A DNA stretch of 15,691 nt. It comes from Methanosarcinales archaeon. GTDB taxonomy: Archaea; Halobacteriota; Methanosarcinia; DSM-18856; Methermicoccaceae. Location: contig QMVI01000008.1 in NCBI GenBank assembly GCA_003661015.1, positions 1 through 15,691 of the forward strand, written 5' to 3'. Below the pieces are notes generated by a model. That model was given only the letters and a program-made list of their open reading frames with translations, had not been told where the DNA came from and made no database searches. Below are positions 8,501 to 14,959 of the stretch, piece after piece (the stretch's first letter is position 1; every line of letters starts with the position of its first letter). Made by a program: the position numbers and the translations under genes.

Positions 8501-8527
8501 ATCACACCACAACACAACACAAGTCAT

Positions 8528-8583
8528 ATCACTTCACTATCACAATCACAATCATTATATCCTCTTCCAATGATTAAAAAAGT
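8528..8583. promoter_or_regulatory. Divergent promoter region, helicase-cobQ operon (-) and lipoprotein-THEP1 operon (+)
   Basis: A TATA-like CATTATATCC (about 8551-8560) lies 25-30 bases before the ATG at 8584 on the plus strand. Its complement GGATATAATG lies a similar distance before the ATG at 8527 on the minus strand. Neither ATG has a good Shine-Dalgarno sequence, so leaderless messages are possible; GGTG just before the ATG at 8500 is a weak alternative site. The box is assigned by eye. Confidence 0.45.
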
Positions 8584-9144
8584 ATGAGACGTCTGATAGT
8601 CGCTGTGATGCTGGTGGTATTCGTTGGTCTCGGGTGTGTGCAAGCTGGCAATGAGGTTGGGGCTGGCCTTGAATCCAAGCTACCCTCTGAGAACTTGCCT
8701 GAAAACCTTGAACTGGTCGCAGTACTTACACCAGAAACGACTCCGAGCTCCCTGGATGATGTTATGCCCTTGATTGATGGGAGCAGAAGTGTGAATCCAA
8801 AGAAAGTCGAGGTTGTGAGTGCTGTTGAGGGTGTGTACAGCTATGATGGTGCATACGATGTGGTTGTGTACGTGGTGGAGATGAAAAGTCCCATGGATGC
8901 GACAGCTGGCTATCTGAACTTCCTCAATCTCACGAAATTTCAGGGGGAGCTACCAAACCAGATCGATAGATATACGATATGGTTAGCAGATGACAAACAA
9001 ATCACTGAGGTGAGGGATATCTCACCCTCCCGTAGGATAAGATTCATCTACGTCTGGAAAGAGGATAACCTGCTTTTCATCATAATGGGAAACAGCAACC
9101 GTGAGCAGATGAGGGAGCTTGCATTACAGATTTTGCACACATGA
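8584..9144 (+). CDS. Predicted exported lipoprotein, function unknown
   Basis: A 186-residue protein of no family I recognise. The N-terminus MRRLIVAVMLVVFVGLGC has two arginines, a hydrophobic core and a lipobox-like GLGC, with C18 as candidate lipidated residue. Secretion and membrane anchoring on the outside are therefore likely. The mature part has a low-complexity acidic linker, then an alternating strand pattern (YDVVVYVVEMKS, RIRFIYVWKEDNLLFIIMG) that suggests a small alpha-beta sensor or binding domain. The ATG at 8584 follows a TATA-like element by about 27 bases with no Shine-Dalgarno sequence. The TGA overlaps the THEP1 start as ATGA. Nothing in the sequence ties its role to the NTPase downstream. 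Confidence 0.8.
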   Translation: MRRLIVAVMLVVFVGLGCVQAGNEVGAGLESKLPSENLPENLELVAVLTPETTPSSLDDVMPLIDGSRSVNPKKVEVVSAVEGVYSYDGAYDVVVYVVEMKSPMDATAGYLNFLNLTKFQGELPNQIDRYTIWLADDKQITEVRDISPSRRIRFIYVWKEDNLLFIIMGNSNREQMRELALQILHT

Positions 9145-9671
9145 GCATGTCCAACAAAAAGATATTCCTCACAGGACCGCCAAAATGTGGCAAATCAACA
9201 GTGGTTTAGATAGTGGTGGATACGCTTTAGGGAAGGGGGTGGAGGGTGTGTGGGCTCATCAGTCCAGAAATTAGAGACAATGGAAGAGTGGGCTTCAGTC
9301 TGATATCGATTCATGATGGCTGGAAGGGTGTGCTTGCAAATGTGAAGACATCAGAAGCAATGGAATCGCCAGAAGGGGTGAGAGTGGGTAAGTACGTTGT
9401 GAATGTGAGAGATATTGAAGAGGGTGTGGAGAGGGTCATTGCATCGCTGGATGAGTGTGATTTGTTGGTGGTGGATGAGATAGGAAAAATGGAGATGTTA
9501 TCAAAGAAGTTCAGGGACTTTGTTGAAGATGTTGTGATAGAGGCAGATGTGGATGTTGTTGCAACTGTTCATAGGTATCTGGTGAATAAATTTGACATGG
9601 GGGTCATGATTAGAGTTGATGATGTTGAGAGGGTGGTGAGAAAGGTCGTATCTCTTTTGATGTCTGAGTGA
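9141..9671 (+). CDS. THEP1-family nucleoside-triphosphatase with two in-frame TAG codons
   Basis: A P-loop NTPase of the THEP1 family, which hydrolyses ATP/GTP in vitro and whose cellular role is unsettled. Read through both TAGs it is 176 residues, the usual family length. Visible motifs are Walker A TGPPKCGKST (11-20), helix 1 VV-TAG-IVVDTL-TAG-GRGWRV, then CGLISPEIRDNGRVGF, Walker B LLVVDEIGK and the VATVHR motif near the C-terminus. Without read-through, translation would stop at residue 22, and a downstream GTG start at 9246 would produce a fragment without the nucleotide-binding loop. The family frame, Walker A and start coupling all lie upstream of the TAGs and the rest of the fold downstream, with no frameshift, so this is one gene. 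The ATG at 9141 overlaps the lipoprotein stop. The final stop is TGA. Confidence 0.87.
9207..9209 (+). other. In-frame TAG codon 1 of the THEP1 gene
   Basis: Codon 23, three codons after the Walker A serine-threonine, in the first helix (GKSTVV-TAG-IVVDTL). In relatives this helix position is often basic or polar. Probably a sense codon here. Confidence 0.85.
9228..9230 (+). other. In-frame TAG codon 2 of the THEP1 gene
   Basis: Codon 30, exactly seven codons after the first TAG and so on the same face of the same helix, before GRGWRVCGLISPE. The family often has Lys or Arg here; AAG to TAG is a one-base change. Confidence 0.85.
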
Positions 9672-9728
9672 TTTGAACTCTCATACATCTCGAAGGTTTG
9701 AAATACTTCGCTGTCTCAACTCTGCCTG
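9672..9728 (+). promoter_or_regulatory. Probable promoter of the endoQ-DUF2240 operon
   Basis: The 57 bases between THEP1 and endoQ include TTTGAAATACTT (about 9697-9708), an A/T-rich box roughly 25 bases before the ATG at 9729. No Shine-Dalgarno sequence precedes that ATG, so a leaderless message is possible. Weak evidence. Confidence 0.3.
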
Positions 9729-10934
9729 ATGATTGTGAATTGTGATTTGCATATACATTCCAAGTACTCGGGAGCGACCTCGCAGTTTATGGAGTTTGAA
9801 AAGATTGCAAGAGAGGCAAAGAAGAAAGGAATACAGCTGATGGGTAGTGGGGACTGTCTGCATCCAGAATGGTTGAAAGAGGCAAAAGAGTATCAGAGGG
9901 AAGATGATGTTTTTCTTGTTGGAGCTACACACTTTGTACTTACTGTTGAGGTTGAGGATAAACACCGGGTCCATCACATGCTCATAGTCCCAGATTTTTC
10001 TAAAGCAGAGGAACTGTACGAGAGGTTCTACCACTTCTCGAATGACATAGACTCTGATGGGAGACCAAAACTTATTTTGAGCGGGGAGGAGATAGCTGAG
10101 ATTGCACTGGAGGCAGACTGTTTGATAGGGCCCTGTCATGCATTTACACCTTGGACATCCATGTACGCATATTTTGACTCTATCCATGACTGTTATGGTT
10201 CTATGACAAAGAACGTGAGTTTTCTTGAGCTTGGTTTGAGTGCGGACTCTGATTATGGGGATATGTTGTCTGAACTCCATGACATAACGTTTCTCACAAA
10301 TTCTGATGCGCACTCTCCTTGGCTTGACAAACTTGCAAGGGAATTCAACAGATTCGAACTTGGAGACATCTCGTTTGAGGAGCTGAAGATGGGGATTCTC
10401 AGAAAGAAGGGAAGAAAATGTGTTTTGAATGTTGGTTTCTTCCCAGAAGAGGGAAAATATAACGAGAGTGCATGTATCAGATGCTATACCCACTATACTC
10501 TGGAGGATGCAATTGCGAGGAAATGGAGATGTGAATGTGGTGGTGTTATAAAGAAGGGAGTCAAAGATAGGGTAAGGGAGTTGGCAGACCTTGACAAACC
10601 AATCCACCCCCCACACAGACCTCCTTATCTGCACATAGTACCACTTGCAGAGGTGATTCGGCTTGCTTTCAATCAGAGTGGTACCCACACGAAATCTGTG
10701 AGAGAGGAATGGAACAAACTGATAACCCACTTTGGCTCTGAGATTGCAGTACTGATAGATGAGCCTCTGAACAGGGTGGAGGAGGTTGCAGATGAGAGAG
10801 TTACAAGAGCAATCAAATTCTTCAGAAAAGGAGAACTGATAATAGAACCGGGTGGCGGCGGAAGGTATGGTGTGGTGAGGTTACCCAACAATCCTCGGAA
10901 CTCTGCACAGAGTTCTGTGTTCGATTTTGATTGA
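9729..10934 (+). CDS. endoQ: Endonuclease Q (PHP-domain DNA repair nuclease)
   Basis: EndoQ cuts DNA 5' to deaminated bases (uracil, hypoxanthine, xanthine) and abasic sites. The N-terminal PHP domain shows DLHIHSKYS (H8, H10), GSGDCLHPEW (D42, H45), a histidine pair H82-H83, GPCHAFTPW (H137) and LTNSDAHSP (D193, H195). A four-cysteine zinc finger follows: C249-x2-C252 (CIRC) and C268/C270 (CECGG). After it comes HPPHRPPYLHIVPLAEVI, typical of the family, and a C-terminal helical part. At 401 residues it matches archaeal EndoQ. The ATG at 9729 has no Shine-Dalgarno sequence. The gene ends in TGA 13 bases before the next start. With nfo, the window thus holds two independent nucleases for damaged-base or abasic DNA. 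Confidence 0.9.
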   Translation: MIVNCDLHIHSKYSGATSQFMEFEKIAREAKKKGIQLMGSGDCLHPEWLKEAKEYQREDDVFLVGATHFVLTVEVEDKHRVHHMLIVPDFSKAEELYERFYHFSNDIDSDGRPKLILSGEEIAEIALEADCLIGPCHAFTPWTSMYAYFDSIHDCYGSMTKNVSFLELGLSADSDYGDMLSELHDITFLTNSDAHSPWLDKLAREFNRFELGDISFEELKMGILRKKGRKCVLNVGFFPEEGKYNESACIRCYTHYTLEDAIARKWRCECGGVIKKGVKDRVRELADLDKPIHPPHRPPYLHIVPLAEVIRLAFNQSGTHTKSVREEWNKLITHFGSEIAVLIDEPLNRVEEVADERVTRAIKFFRKGELIIEPGGGGRYGVVRLPNNPRNSAQSSVFDFD

Positions 10935-10947
10935 GTGGGGTGGTTTA

Positions 10948-11400
10948 ATGGAAGAGATGAAAAAAGTAATAGCAAGTGTGTTTAGAAAGGTTGGAAAGCA
11001 ATCGGTCAATATGAACGATTTCGTTTTCTGTCTTTCCTTCGATTTCAGGTGGTGTCCACCTGACGAGGCAAGGGAGTTTGTGAAAAGAGCACTTGCTGAG
11101 GGGTTGCTGGAAGCGGATGACAACGTATTCACACCAACATTTGAGTTGGATGGGGTGGATGTTCCAGTTGCATACCGCCCTCCCAGAGAAGTCTTCTCAA
11201 AACCAGACCTTTTCGAGAGAATACTGTCAAGACTGTGCAAGAAAATGGAAAAGAAAGAAGCAATATCGAGAATAAACTCACTTCAAGAGAGATTGAAAAT
11301 ACTGGATGCGGAAGTTATTGCTCTCATTATAGCAAGGAATATGGGTATAGATGTGGAGGACCTTATCGATGAGACTCTTGTGAAATATGTTAAATTGTGA
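10948..11400 (+). CDS. DUF2240-family archaeal protein
   Basis: A 150-residue acidic protein. The pattern FVFCLSFDFRWCPPDEAREFVKRALAEGLLEA followed by FTPTFELDGVDVPVAYRPP fits my recollection of the archaeal family DUF2240, whose function is unknown. The N-terminal half looks like a winged-helix fold (helix-helix-wing), and the C-terminal half is helical, so nucleic acid or protein binding is conceivable. The ATG at 10948 is chosen for the GGGGTGG about 5 bases upstream; an open TTG at 10927 lies within endoQ. The 13-base gap to endoQ indicates one operon. The stop is TGA, 21 bases from the convergent end of the next gene. Confidence 0.75.
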   Translation: MEEMKKVIASVFRKVGKQSVNMNDFVFCLSFDFRWCPPDEAREFVKRALAEGLLEADDNVFTPTFELDGVDVPVAYRPPREVFSKPDLFERILSRLCKKMEKKEAISRINSLQERLKILDAEVIALIIARNMGIDVEDLIDETLVKYVKL

Positions 11401-11421
11401 AATGTTAAAGGAAGAGGATGA

Positions 11422-12435
11422 TTACTTTCGTTTTAGCAGAGCATACACAAACATATTCACAAAAAACAGCATTGCTACTCCCAATATTTTCCAATGTACC
11501 TGTACAGGTTCTCGGATTTCATGATACCTTGGCGTTTCGTTTATTCCAACAAGACTCAGTATGAATGGAGCAACATCTTCCTCATACATCTGGAAATTGG
11601 GAGGTTTTTGAAATTGGGGTGATGCTGGGTCAGAAACGTACAACGGAACGATTCTCGCCTCATCTGTGAAGCGATAAGGTATGCTCGCATGTCCTCCATG
11701 TCCTCCTCTTCCATTCTTGAATGCCATGCCATGGTCTGCTGTTATCACCACAACTATTTTCTTCTCTCTACAAATGTCCACAAGTTCTCCGAGTTGGTTG
11801 AGTGTCTGTTCTGCCTCCTGAATGTATGCCTCCACACCATCCCTGTGCCCTGCCATATCGATGGATGCAATTTCAAGTACTAGAACGAAAGGACGTGGCA
11901 ACTCATCTATCAGATGAATTGCTTCTCTTATGCTCCACCCATCATATCCCCCTCCCACGACATCCCATTCACCTGCCTCTCCTGTAAACACCAGATTCAT
12001 TTCCTCCGGGTCTCCCCTGAAAGAGATTGCACCATCCAACTCGTTTAACATATGGCGATTGTCTCCCTGCTCCATTATCCCGTACACATGATACCCATGA
12101 CCTCTGAAGATGTCGAAGATGGTTGCATTCTCATACGAGAGTGTTTCTGGTGTTGCCCTTCTGTACCCTGTGAACAATACAGCAAGTGATGTTGAGGTTT
12201 CTGGTGCTCTCACCACCACACTGCAATCTGTCTCCATCCACTCAGGCACATCCACAGTGGGGAGGGGGTTGCCATCCAGTGTATAGGGGGTGTTGGGACT
12301 CAAATAAAGATTTCCGAGACCATCAAGCACGACAATCACAGCACTCGCACACGATGAAGGGAATATGAACAGATAGAAAAAACTCATACACATGAACAAA
12401 CACATGAACATCCTCAATTTCTTACACCTCTCCAC
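11422..12435 (-). CDS. Membrane-anchored alkaline phosphatase/sulfatase-superfamily protein
   Basis: A 337-residue predicted secreted metalloenzyme-like protein. The N-terminus (about 8-31, MFMCLFMCMSFFYLFIFP) is a signal sequence or anchor, and HWKILGVAMLFFVNMFVYAL (314-333) followed by LKRK is a C-terminal membrane anchor. Between them lies an alkaline phosphatase-superfamily fold: VIVVLDG (D38), a possible nucleophile region APETSTSL (T80-T82), SIDMAGHRDG (D193, H197), ITADHGM (D234, H235) and GGHGGHA (H246, H249). The ligand order resembles phosphomutase/PglZ/sulfatase relatives, so the substrate is unknown. The GTG at 12435 follows the read-through Cgi121 stop by 7 bases. A TTG at 12417, 7 bases after GAGGTG, is an equally good start. 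The stop is TAA. Confidence 0.8.
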   Translation of the reverse strand: MERCKKLRMFMCLFMCMSFFYLFIFPSSCASAVIVVLDGLGNLYLSPNTPYTLDGNPLPTVDVPEWMETDCSVVVRAPETSTSLAVLFTGYRRATPETLSYENATIFDIFRGHGYHVYGIMEQGDNRHMLNELDGAISFRGDPEEMNLVFTGEAGEWDVVGGGYDGWSIREAIHLIDELPRPFVLVLEIASIDMAGHRDGVEAYIQEAEQTLNQLGELVDICREKKIVVVITADHGMAFKNGRGGHGGHASIPYRFTDEARIVPLYVSDPASPQFQKPPNFQMYEEDVAPFILSLVGINETPRYHEIREPVQVHWKILGVAMLFFVNMFVYALLKRK

Positions 12436-12442
12436 CCTCTCC

Positions 12443-12964
12443 TCATCTCAACAATGCATCAAATAAGACCACCCTCTCAAGCACTAGCTCACATATCTTG
12501 TCCTAACCGACAGCTTCAATCTCTGGTTCAGTGATGGAAAACCATGAACAGAGTGTCTACCATTTCCATTCAGAGCATTGGATGAGGGAGTCATCCCGAT
12601 TAAGTTTCAATCTTTGCTGTATCATCTGAATGAGTCTCTGAGTGGTTTCTTGATTTGCTGGTTGGTTTATGGAATCGACAACGATGACCACCCTGCACTT
12701 TCCCTTCTTGAGACCTATCTTTCTGGCATCCTTTATCTGTCTGGTTGCAGCCATGCACAGTAGAAATTCAATAGATGGGTCATGTGATATGTTATACCCA
12801 CCTCTGAAGGCTCTTCTTGTGCATAATAATGCAAGCTCAACGTGTTCTCTGCCAGCAACGTATTCCGCATCAACTATCTGCACAAGATTTGTGTTTCTGA
12901 TTTCCTTCAACCACGATATGGTCTCTTCTACATCCCCTACTTGAGCAACTCCACCAATTAGCAT
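12443..12964 (-). CDS. KEOPS complex subunit Cgi121 with two in-frame TAG codons
   Basis: Cgi121 is the peripheral KEOPS subunit that binds tRNA and supports t6A37 synthesis with Bud32 and Kae1. The protein opens MLIGGVAQVGDVEET and has VQIVDAEYVAGREHVELAL, which matches the family's first half. The frame then meets TAG at 12557-12559 (codon 136) and TAG at 12503-12505 (codon 154). It continues as WFSITEPEIEAVG and ICELVLERVVLFDALL, the normal Cgi121 C-terminal helix (compare VLERVALLD-type ends in relatives), and stops at TGA 12443. Full length is 173 residues, as expected; stopping at the first TAG would remove that helix. The ATG at 12964 lies about 28 bases from TTTATAAATA, so the message is probably leaderless. 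The read-through end leaves only 7 bases to the next gene. Confidence 0.82.
12503..12505 (-). other. In-frame TAG codon 2 of the Cgi121 gene
   Basis: Codon 154: EIEAVG-TAG-DKICELVLERV. It lies at the start of the C-terminal helix. The frame then runs to TGA at 12443-12445. Confidence 0.75.
12557..12559 (-). other. In-frame TAG codon 1 of the Cgi121 gene
   Basis: Codon 136: SEWKW-TAG-TLCSWFSITEPE. A standard annotation would end the gene here at 135 residues, before the conserved C-terminal helix. Confidence 0.75.
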
Positions 12965-13030
12965 GATAGGAAATGAAATGGACAACATATTTATAAAGTA
13001 ATAATGGTAGTTGAAAGCTGGAGGCTGAGA
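12965..13030. promoter_or_regulatory. Divergent promoter, cgi121 (-) and rpl10e-aIF2-beta (+)
   Basis: TTTATAAA at 12990-12997, in the context ATATTTATAAAG, is a good archaeal TATA box in both orientations. On the minus strand it lies about 28 bases before the cgi121 ATG at 12964. On the plus strand it lies about 37 bases before the rpl10e ATG, with a Shine-Dalgarno GGAGG at 13020-13024 between them. Confidence 0.6.
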
Positions 13031-13531
13031 ATGGCAAGAAAACCGGGAAAGATGTATCGGAAGCTTGAACGACCATACACACGCAAGGAATACATTGGGG
13101 GGGTTCCCGGAATCAAGGTCGTTCACTTCGATATGGGCGACCCCAAAGGAAACTTCCCTGTAATACTCAGACTGAAGGTGAAGGAAGCATGTCAGATAAG
13201 ACATACTGCACTTGAAGCTGCAAGGGTCAGTGCAAACAAGGTACTCATGAGGGTAGCTGGCAGAATGGGGTATCACCTCAAATTGAATGTCTATCCGCAT
13301 CATGTACTGAGAGAGAACAAGCAAGCAACTGGTGCTGGAGCAGACCGAGTCTCTGATGGCATGAGGAGGGCTTTCGGGAAGCCAGTTGGAACTGCTGCAC
13401 AGGTTCGCCCTGAACAAACCGTGATGACTGTTAGGATAAAACCCCAGCATATCGAAATTGCAAAGATGGCTCTCAAAAGGGCGGGACACAAACTACCGTC
13501 TCCGGTTAGAATAGAGGTTGAGATGGCATGA
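13031..13531 (+). CDS. rpl10e: Large ribosomal subunit protein L10e (uL16 family)
   Basis: The archaeal/eukaryotic counterpart of bacterial L16; it sits near the tRNA and GTPase-associated region of the large subunit. The 166-residue protein begins MARKPGKMYRKLERPYTRKE and shows GGVPGIKVVHFDMGD, ALEAARVSANKVL, YPHHVLRENK, the glycine-rich loop ATGAGADRVSDGMRRAFGKP, and the C-terminal strand LPSPVRIEVEMA. All are typical of L10e over its full length. The ATG at 13031 is selected because GGAGG lies 6 bases upstream and because the family starts MARKP; an in-frame ATG at 13004 would overlap the promoter. The stop TGA overlaps the next start (ATGA), giving a translation operon with aIF2-beta. Confidence 0.96.
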   Translation: MARKPGKMYRKLERPYTRKEYIGGVPGIKVVHFDMGDPKGNFPVILRLKVKEACQIRHTALEAARVSANKVLMRVAGRMGYHLKLNVYPHHVLRENKQATGAGADRVSDGMRRAFGKPVGTAAQVRPEQTVMTVRIKPQHIEIAKMALKRAGHKLPSPVRIEVEMA

Positions 13532-14133
13532 GTTATGAAGAATACCTTGAAAGAGCTCTTGAAAGGTTGCCAGACATTAGAAGGGAAGATGAAAGGTTTG
13601 TTATCCCAAAACCAGTTGTCTCTATTGAGGGCAAAACAACAATTCTTGAGAATTTCAGTTCGATTGCAGATACACTGAACAGAAGTGAAGAGCATCTTAT
13701 GAAATATCTTCTCAGAGAGCTTGGAACCGCTGGGAAGATTGAAGGAGGTAGAGCGATATTTCAGGGGAAGTTCCAAGCTGAGGACATAGATGAACAGATA
13801 AACTCGTATGTTGAGGAGTATGTTCTTTGTTCGGAATGTGGAAAACCAGACACACAACTTGTAAAATCTGACAGGATACTAATGCTCAAGTGTGAGGCAT
13901 GTGGTGCTCACAGACCTGTAAAGAAGAGGAAAGTCGTTATCGAGAAGATGCGTAAAGGTCTGAACAAAGGAGACGAGGTTGAAGTGATGATTGTGAGTGT
14001 GGGGAACAGAGGGGATGGAATTGCGAGATACCAAAACTACACCATATTCGTGCCGGGAGCTAAGAAAGGAGAACTCGTGAAGGTGAGGATAAAGAAGGTA
14101 TCCGGAACCCTTGCATTTGCTGAGAGAATTTAA
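13528..14133 (+). CDS. eif2b: Translation initiation factor aIF2 subunit beta with fused TRAM domain
   Basis: aIF2-beta is part of the heterotrimer that brings initiator tRNA to the small ribosomal subunit. The N-terminal helix and alpha-beta core run from about 1-95 (RFVIPKPVVSIEGKTTILEN, SEEHLMKYLLRELGT). A zinc ribbon with C101/C104 (CSEC) and C122/C125 (CEAC) follows to about residue 135. Residues about 144-201 are a TRAM domain (GDEVEVMIVSVGNRGDGIAR...GAKKGELVKV), an extension seen in some methanogen aIF2-beta proteins and absent from the shorter standard form. The core without the TRAM domain is about 140 residues, the usual aIF2-beta length. The ATG overlaps the rpl10e stop. The gene ends TAA, directly followed by a TAG triplet. 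The TRAM part closely resembles that of RlmE in this window. Confidence 0.93.
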   Translation: MSYEEYLERALERLPDIRREDERFVIPKPVVSIEGKTTILENFSSIADTLNRSEEHLMKYLLRELGTAGKIEGGRAIFQGKFQAEDIDEQINSYVEEYVLCSECGKPDTQLVKSDRILMLKCEACGAHRPVKKRKVVIEKMRKGLNKGDEVEVMIVSVGNRGDGIARYQNYTIFVPGAKKGELVKVRIKKVSGTLAFAERI

Positions 14134-14179
14134 TAGATGATGGTAATTTGAGTGTTAGAGTGGATTGTTAGAGAGAGGG

Positions 14180-14959
14180 TCATCTGCAGAAGCATGCTCT
14201 TGCTAAATCTATTCTGTCAACTATCCCCATTATCCTGTTTTCTTTGCCAACAGTTATTCTGCCGATGTTCCTCTTGAGAATAAGCCTTATAGCCTCTCCC
14301 ACAGACTCTTCTGGAGGGAGCATGTAAAGTGGTGTGCTCATGATATTCTCAACGGTGGTTACATCCCTTGTCCTTGAAGGTCTTTCATCCTCCCTGTGAA
14401 TCCTTGCATATCCCTTTTTCATGAGGTCGTGCCTTGTCACGATGCCCACCGGTCTGTCAGACTTGTCAACAACTGGCATACCTGTGATGTCGTACTCGAC
14501 CAATCTGTCCCACACCCTGCTAACCGGCTCATCCTTCCTACACACATGAACCTCTCGTGTCATGATGTCTGACAGCTGAATTGATGGAATCGATGAGGAA
14601 TTAAGAGAGTGAAGTGCATCCGCCAGACTAAAAACACCTACGAGAGTGTAGTCTTGTGGAGAAGCAATCACAGGTGTTGAGCTTTCGTCTGCATCAACAA
14701 GCAACCTCACCGCCTCTTTGATTTCCATCTTGGGAAACACAGGCGTGAACTCCGACACAAACCCATCAACAGTAATGTTTGAACGGGAAGATGATACTCT
14801 CACAAGGTCAGCATCTCTGACTACTCCCATCACCTTCTCACCATCAACCACCGGCAACATTCTCAGATGGTTGTCCCTTGCAAGAGCTCTTGCTGTTGTT
14901 ACAAGCATGCCTTTTGTTGCCACCACTGGACGTTTATTCATAACCATCTCAACCTTCAT
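14180..14959 (-). CDS. Four-CBS-domain protein
   Basis: A 259-residue protein made almost wholly of four CBS motifs (two Bateman pairs): about residues 5-55 (VMNKRPVVATKG...MLPVVDGEKVMGVVRDADL), 65-118 (VSEFTPVF...VGVFSLADAL), 130-180 (IMTREVHVCRKDEP...MPVVDKSDRPVGIVTRHDL) and 200-255 (IMSTPLYMLPPEE...IMGIVDRIDLA). CBS pairs bind adenosine nucleotides such as AMP, ATP or SAM. No catalytic domain is attached, so it is likely a regulatory partner of unknown target. The ATG at 14959 overlaps the signal peptidase stop (ATGA), which fixes the start; an open frame extends upstream but lies inside the peptidase gene. The stop is TGA. Confidence 0.88.
   Translation of the reverse strand: MKVEMVMNKRPVVATKGMLVTTARALARDNHLRMLPVVDGEKVMGVVRDADLVRVSSSRSNITVDGFVSEFTPVFPKMEIKEAVRLLVDADESSTPVIASPQDYTLVGVFSLADALHSLNSSSIPSIQLSDIMTREVHVCRKDEPVSRVWDRLVEYDITGMPVVDKSDRPVGIVTRHDLMKKGYARIHREDERPSRTRDVTTVENIMSTPLYMLPPEESVGEAIRLILKRNIGRITVGKENRIMGIVDRIDLARACFCR

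Noticed and set aside
7058..8527. Helicase as a pseudogene or as separate short genes
   Set aside because: No frameshift or deletion is present, motifs are intact on both sides of each interruption, and the interruptions are all TAG, the same codon that interrupts two unrelated genes and ends none.
9246..9671. THEP1 starting at the GTG at 9246
   Set aside because: It would lack the Walker A loop, which sits in the same frame just upstream and is coupled to the lipoprotein gene by ATGA.
9681..10730. 349-codon open frame on the minus strand
   Set aside because: It is antisense to endoQ, whose frame carries all PHP and zinc-finger motifs; the antisense peptide has no recognisable domain.
11401..11421. 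Terminator hairpin between the convergent DUF2240 and phosphatase-like genes
   Set aside because: Only 21 bases with no clear inverted repeat or T-run; nothing to support a call.
6749..12445. Selenocysteine (TGA) read-through
   Set aside because: TGA ends 13 genes cleanly at expected lengths, and none of the interruptions is TGA.
12965..13489. Upstream extension of the Cgi121 frame to 13489
   Set aside because: It runs antisense through rpl10e and has no family similarity; the TATA-like box at 12990-12997 and the MLIGG start place the beginning at 12964.
14131..14136. TAATAG after aIF2-beta as further TAG read-through
   Set aside because: The TAA comes first and the protein is already complete at the end of the TRAM domain; the TAG is in non-coding sequence.
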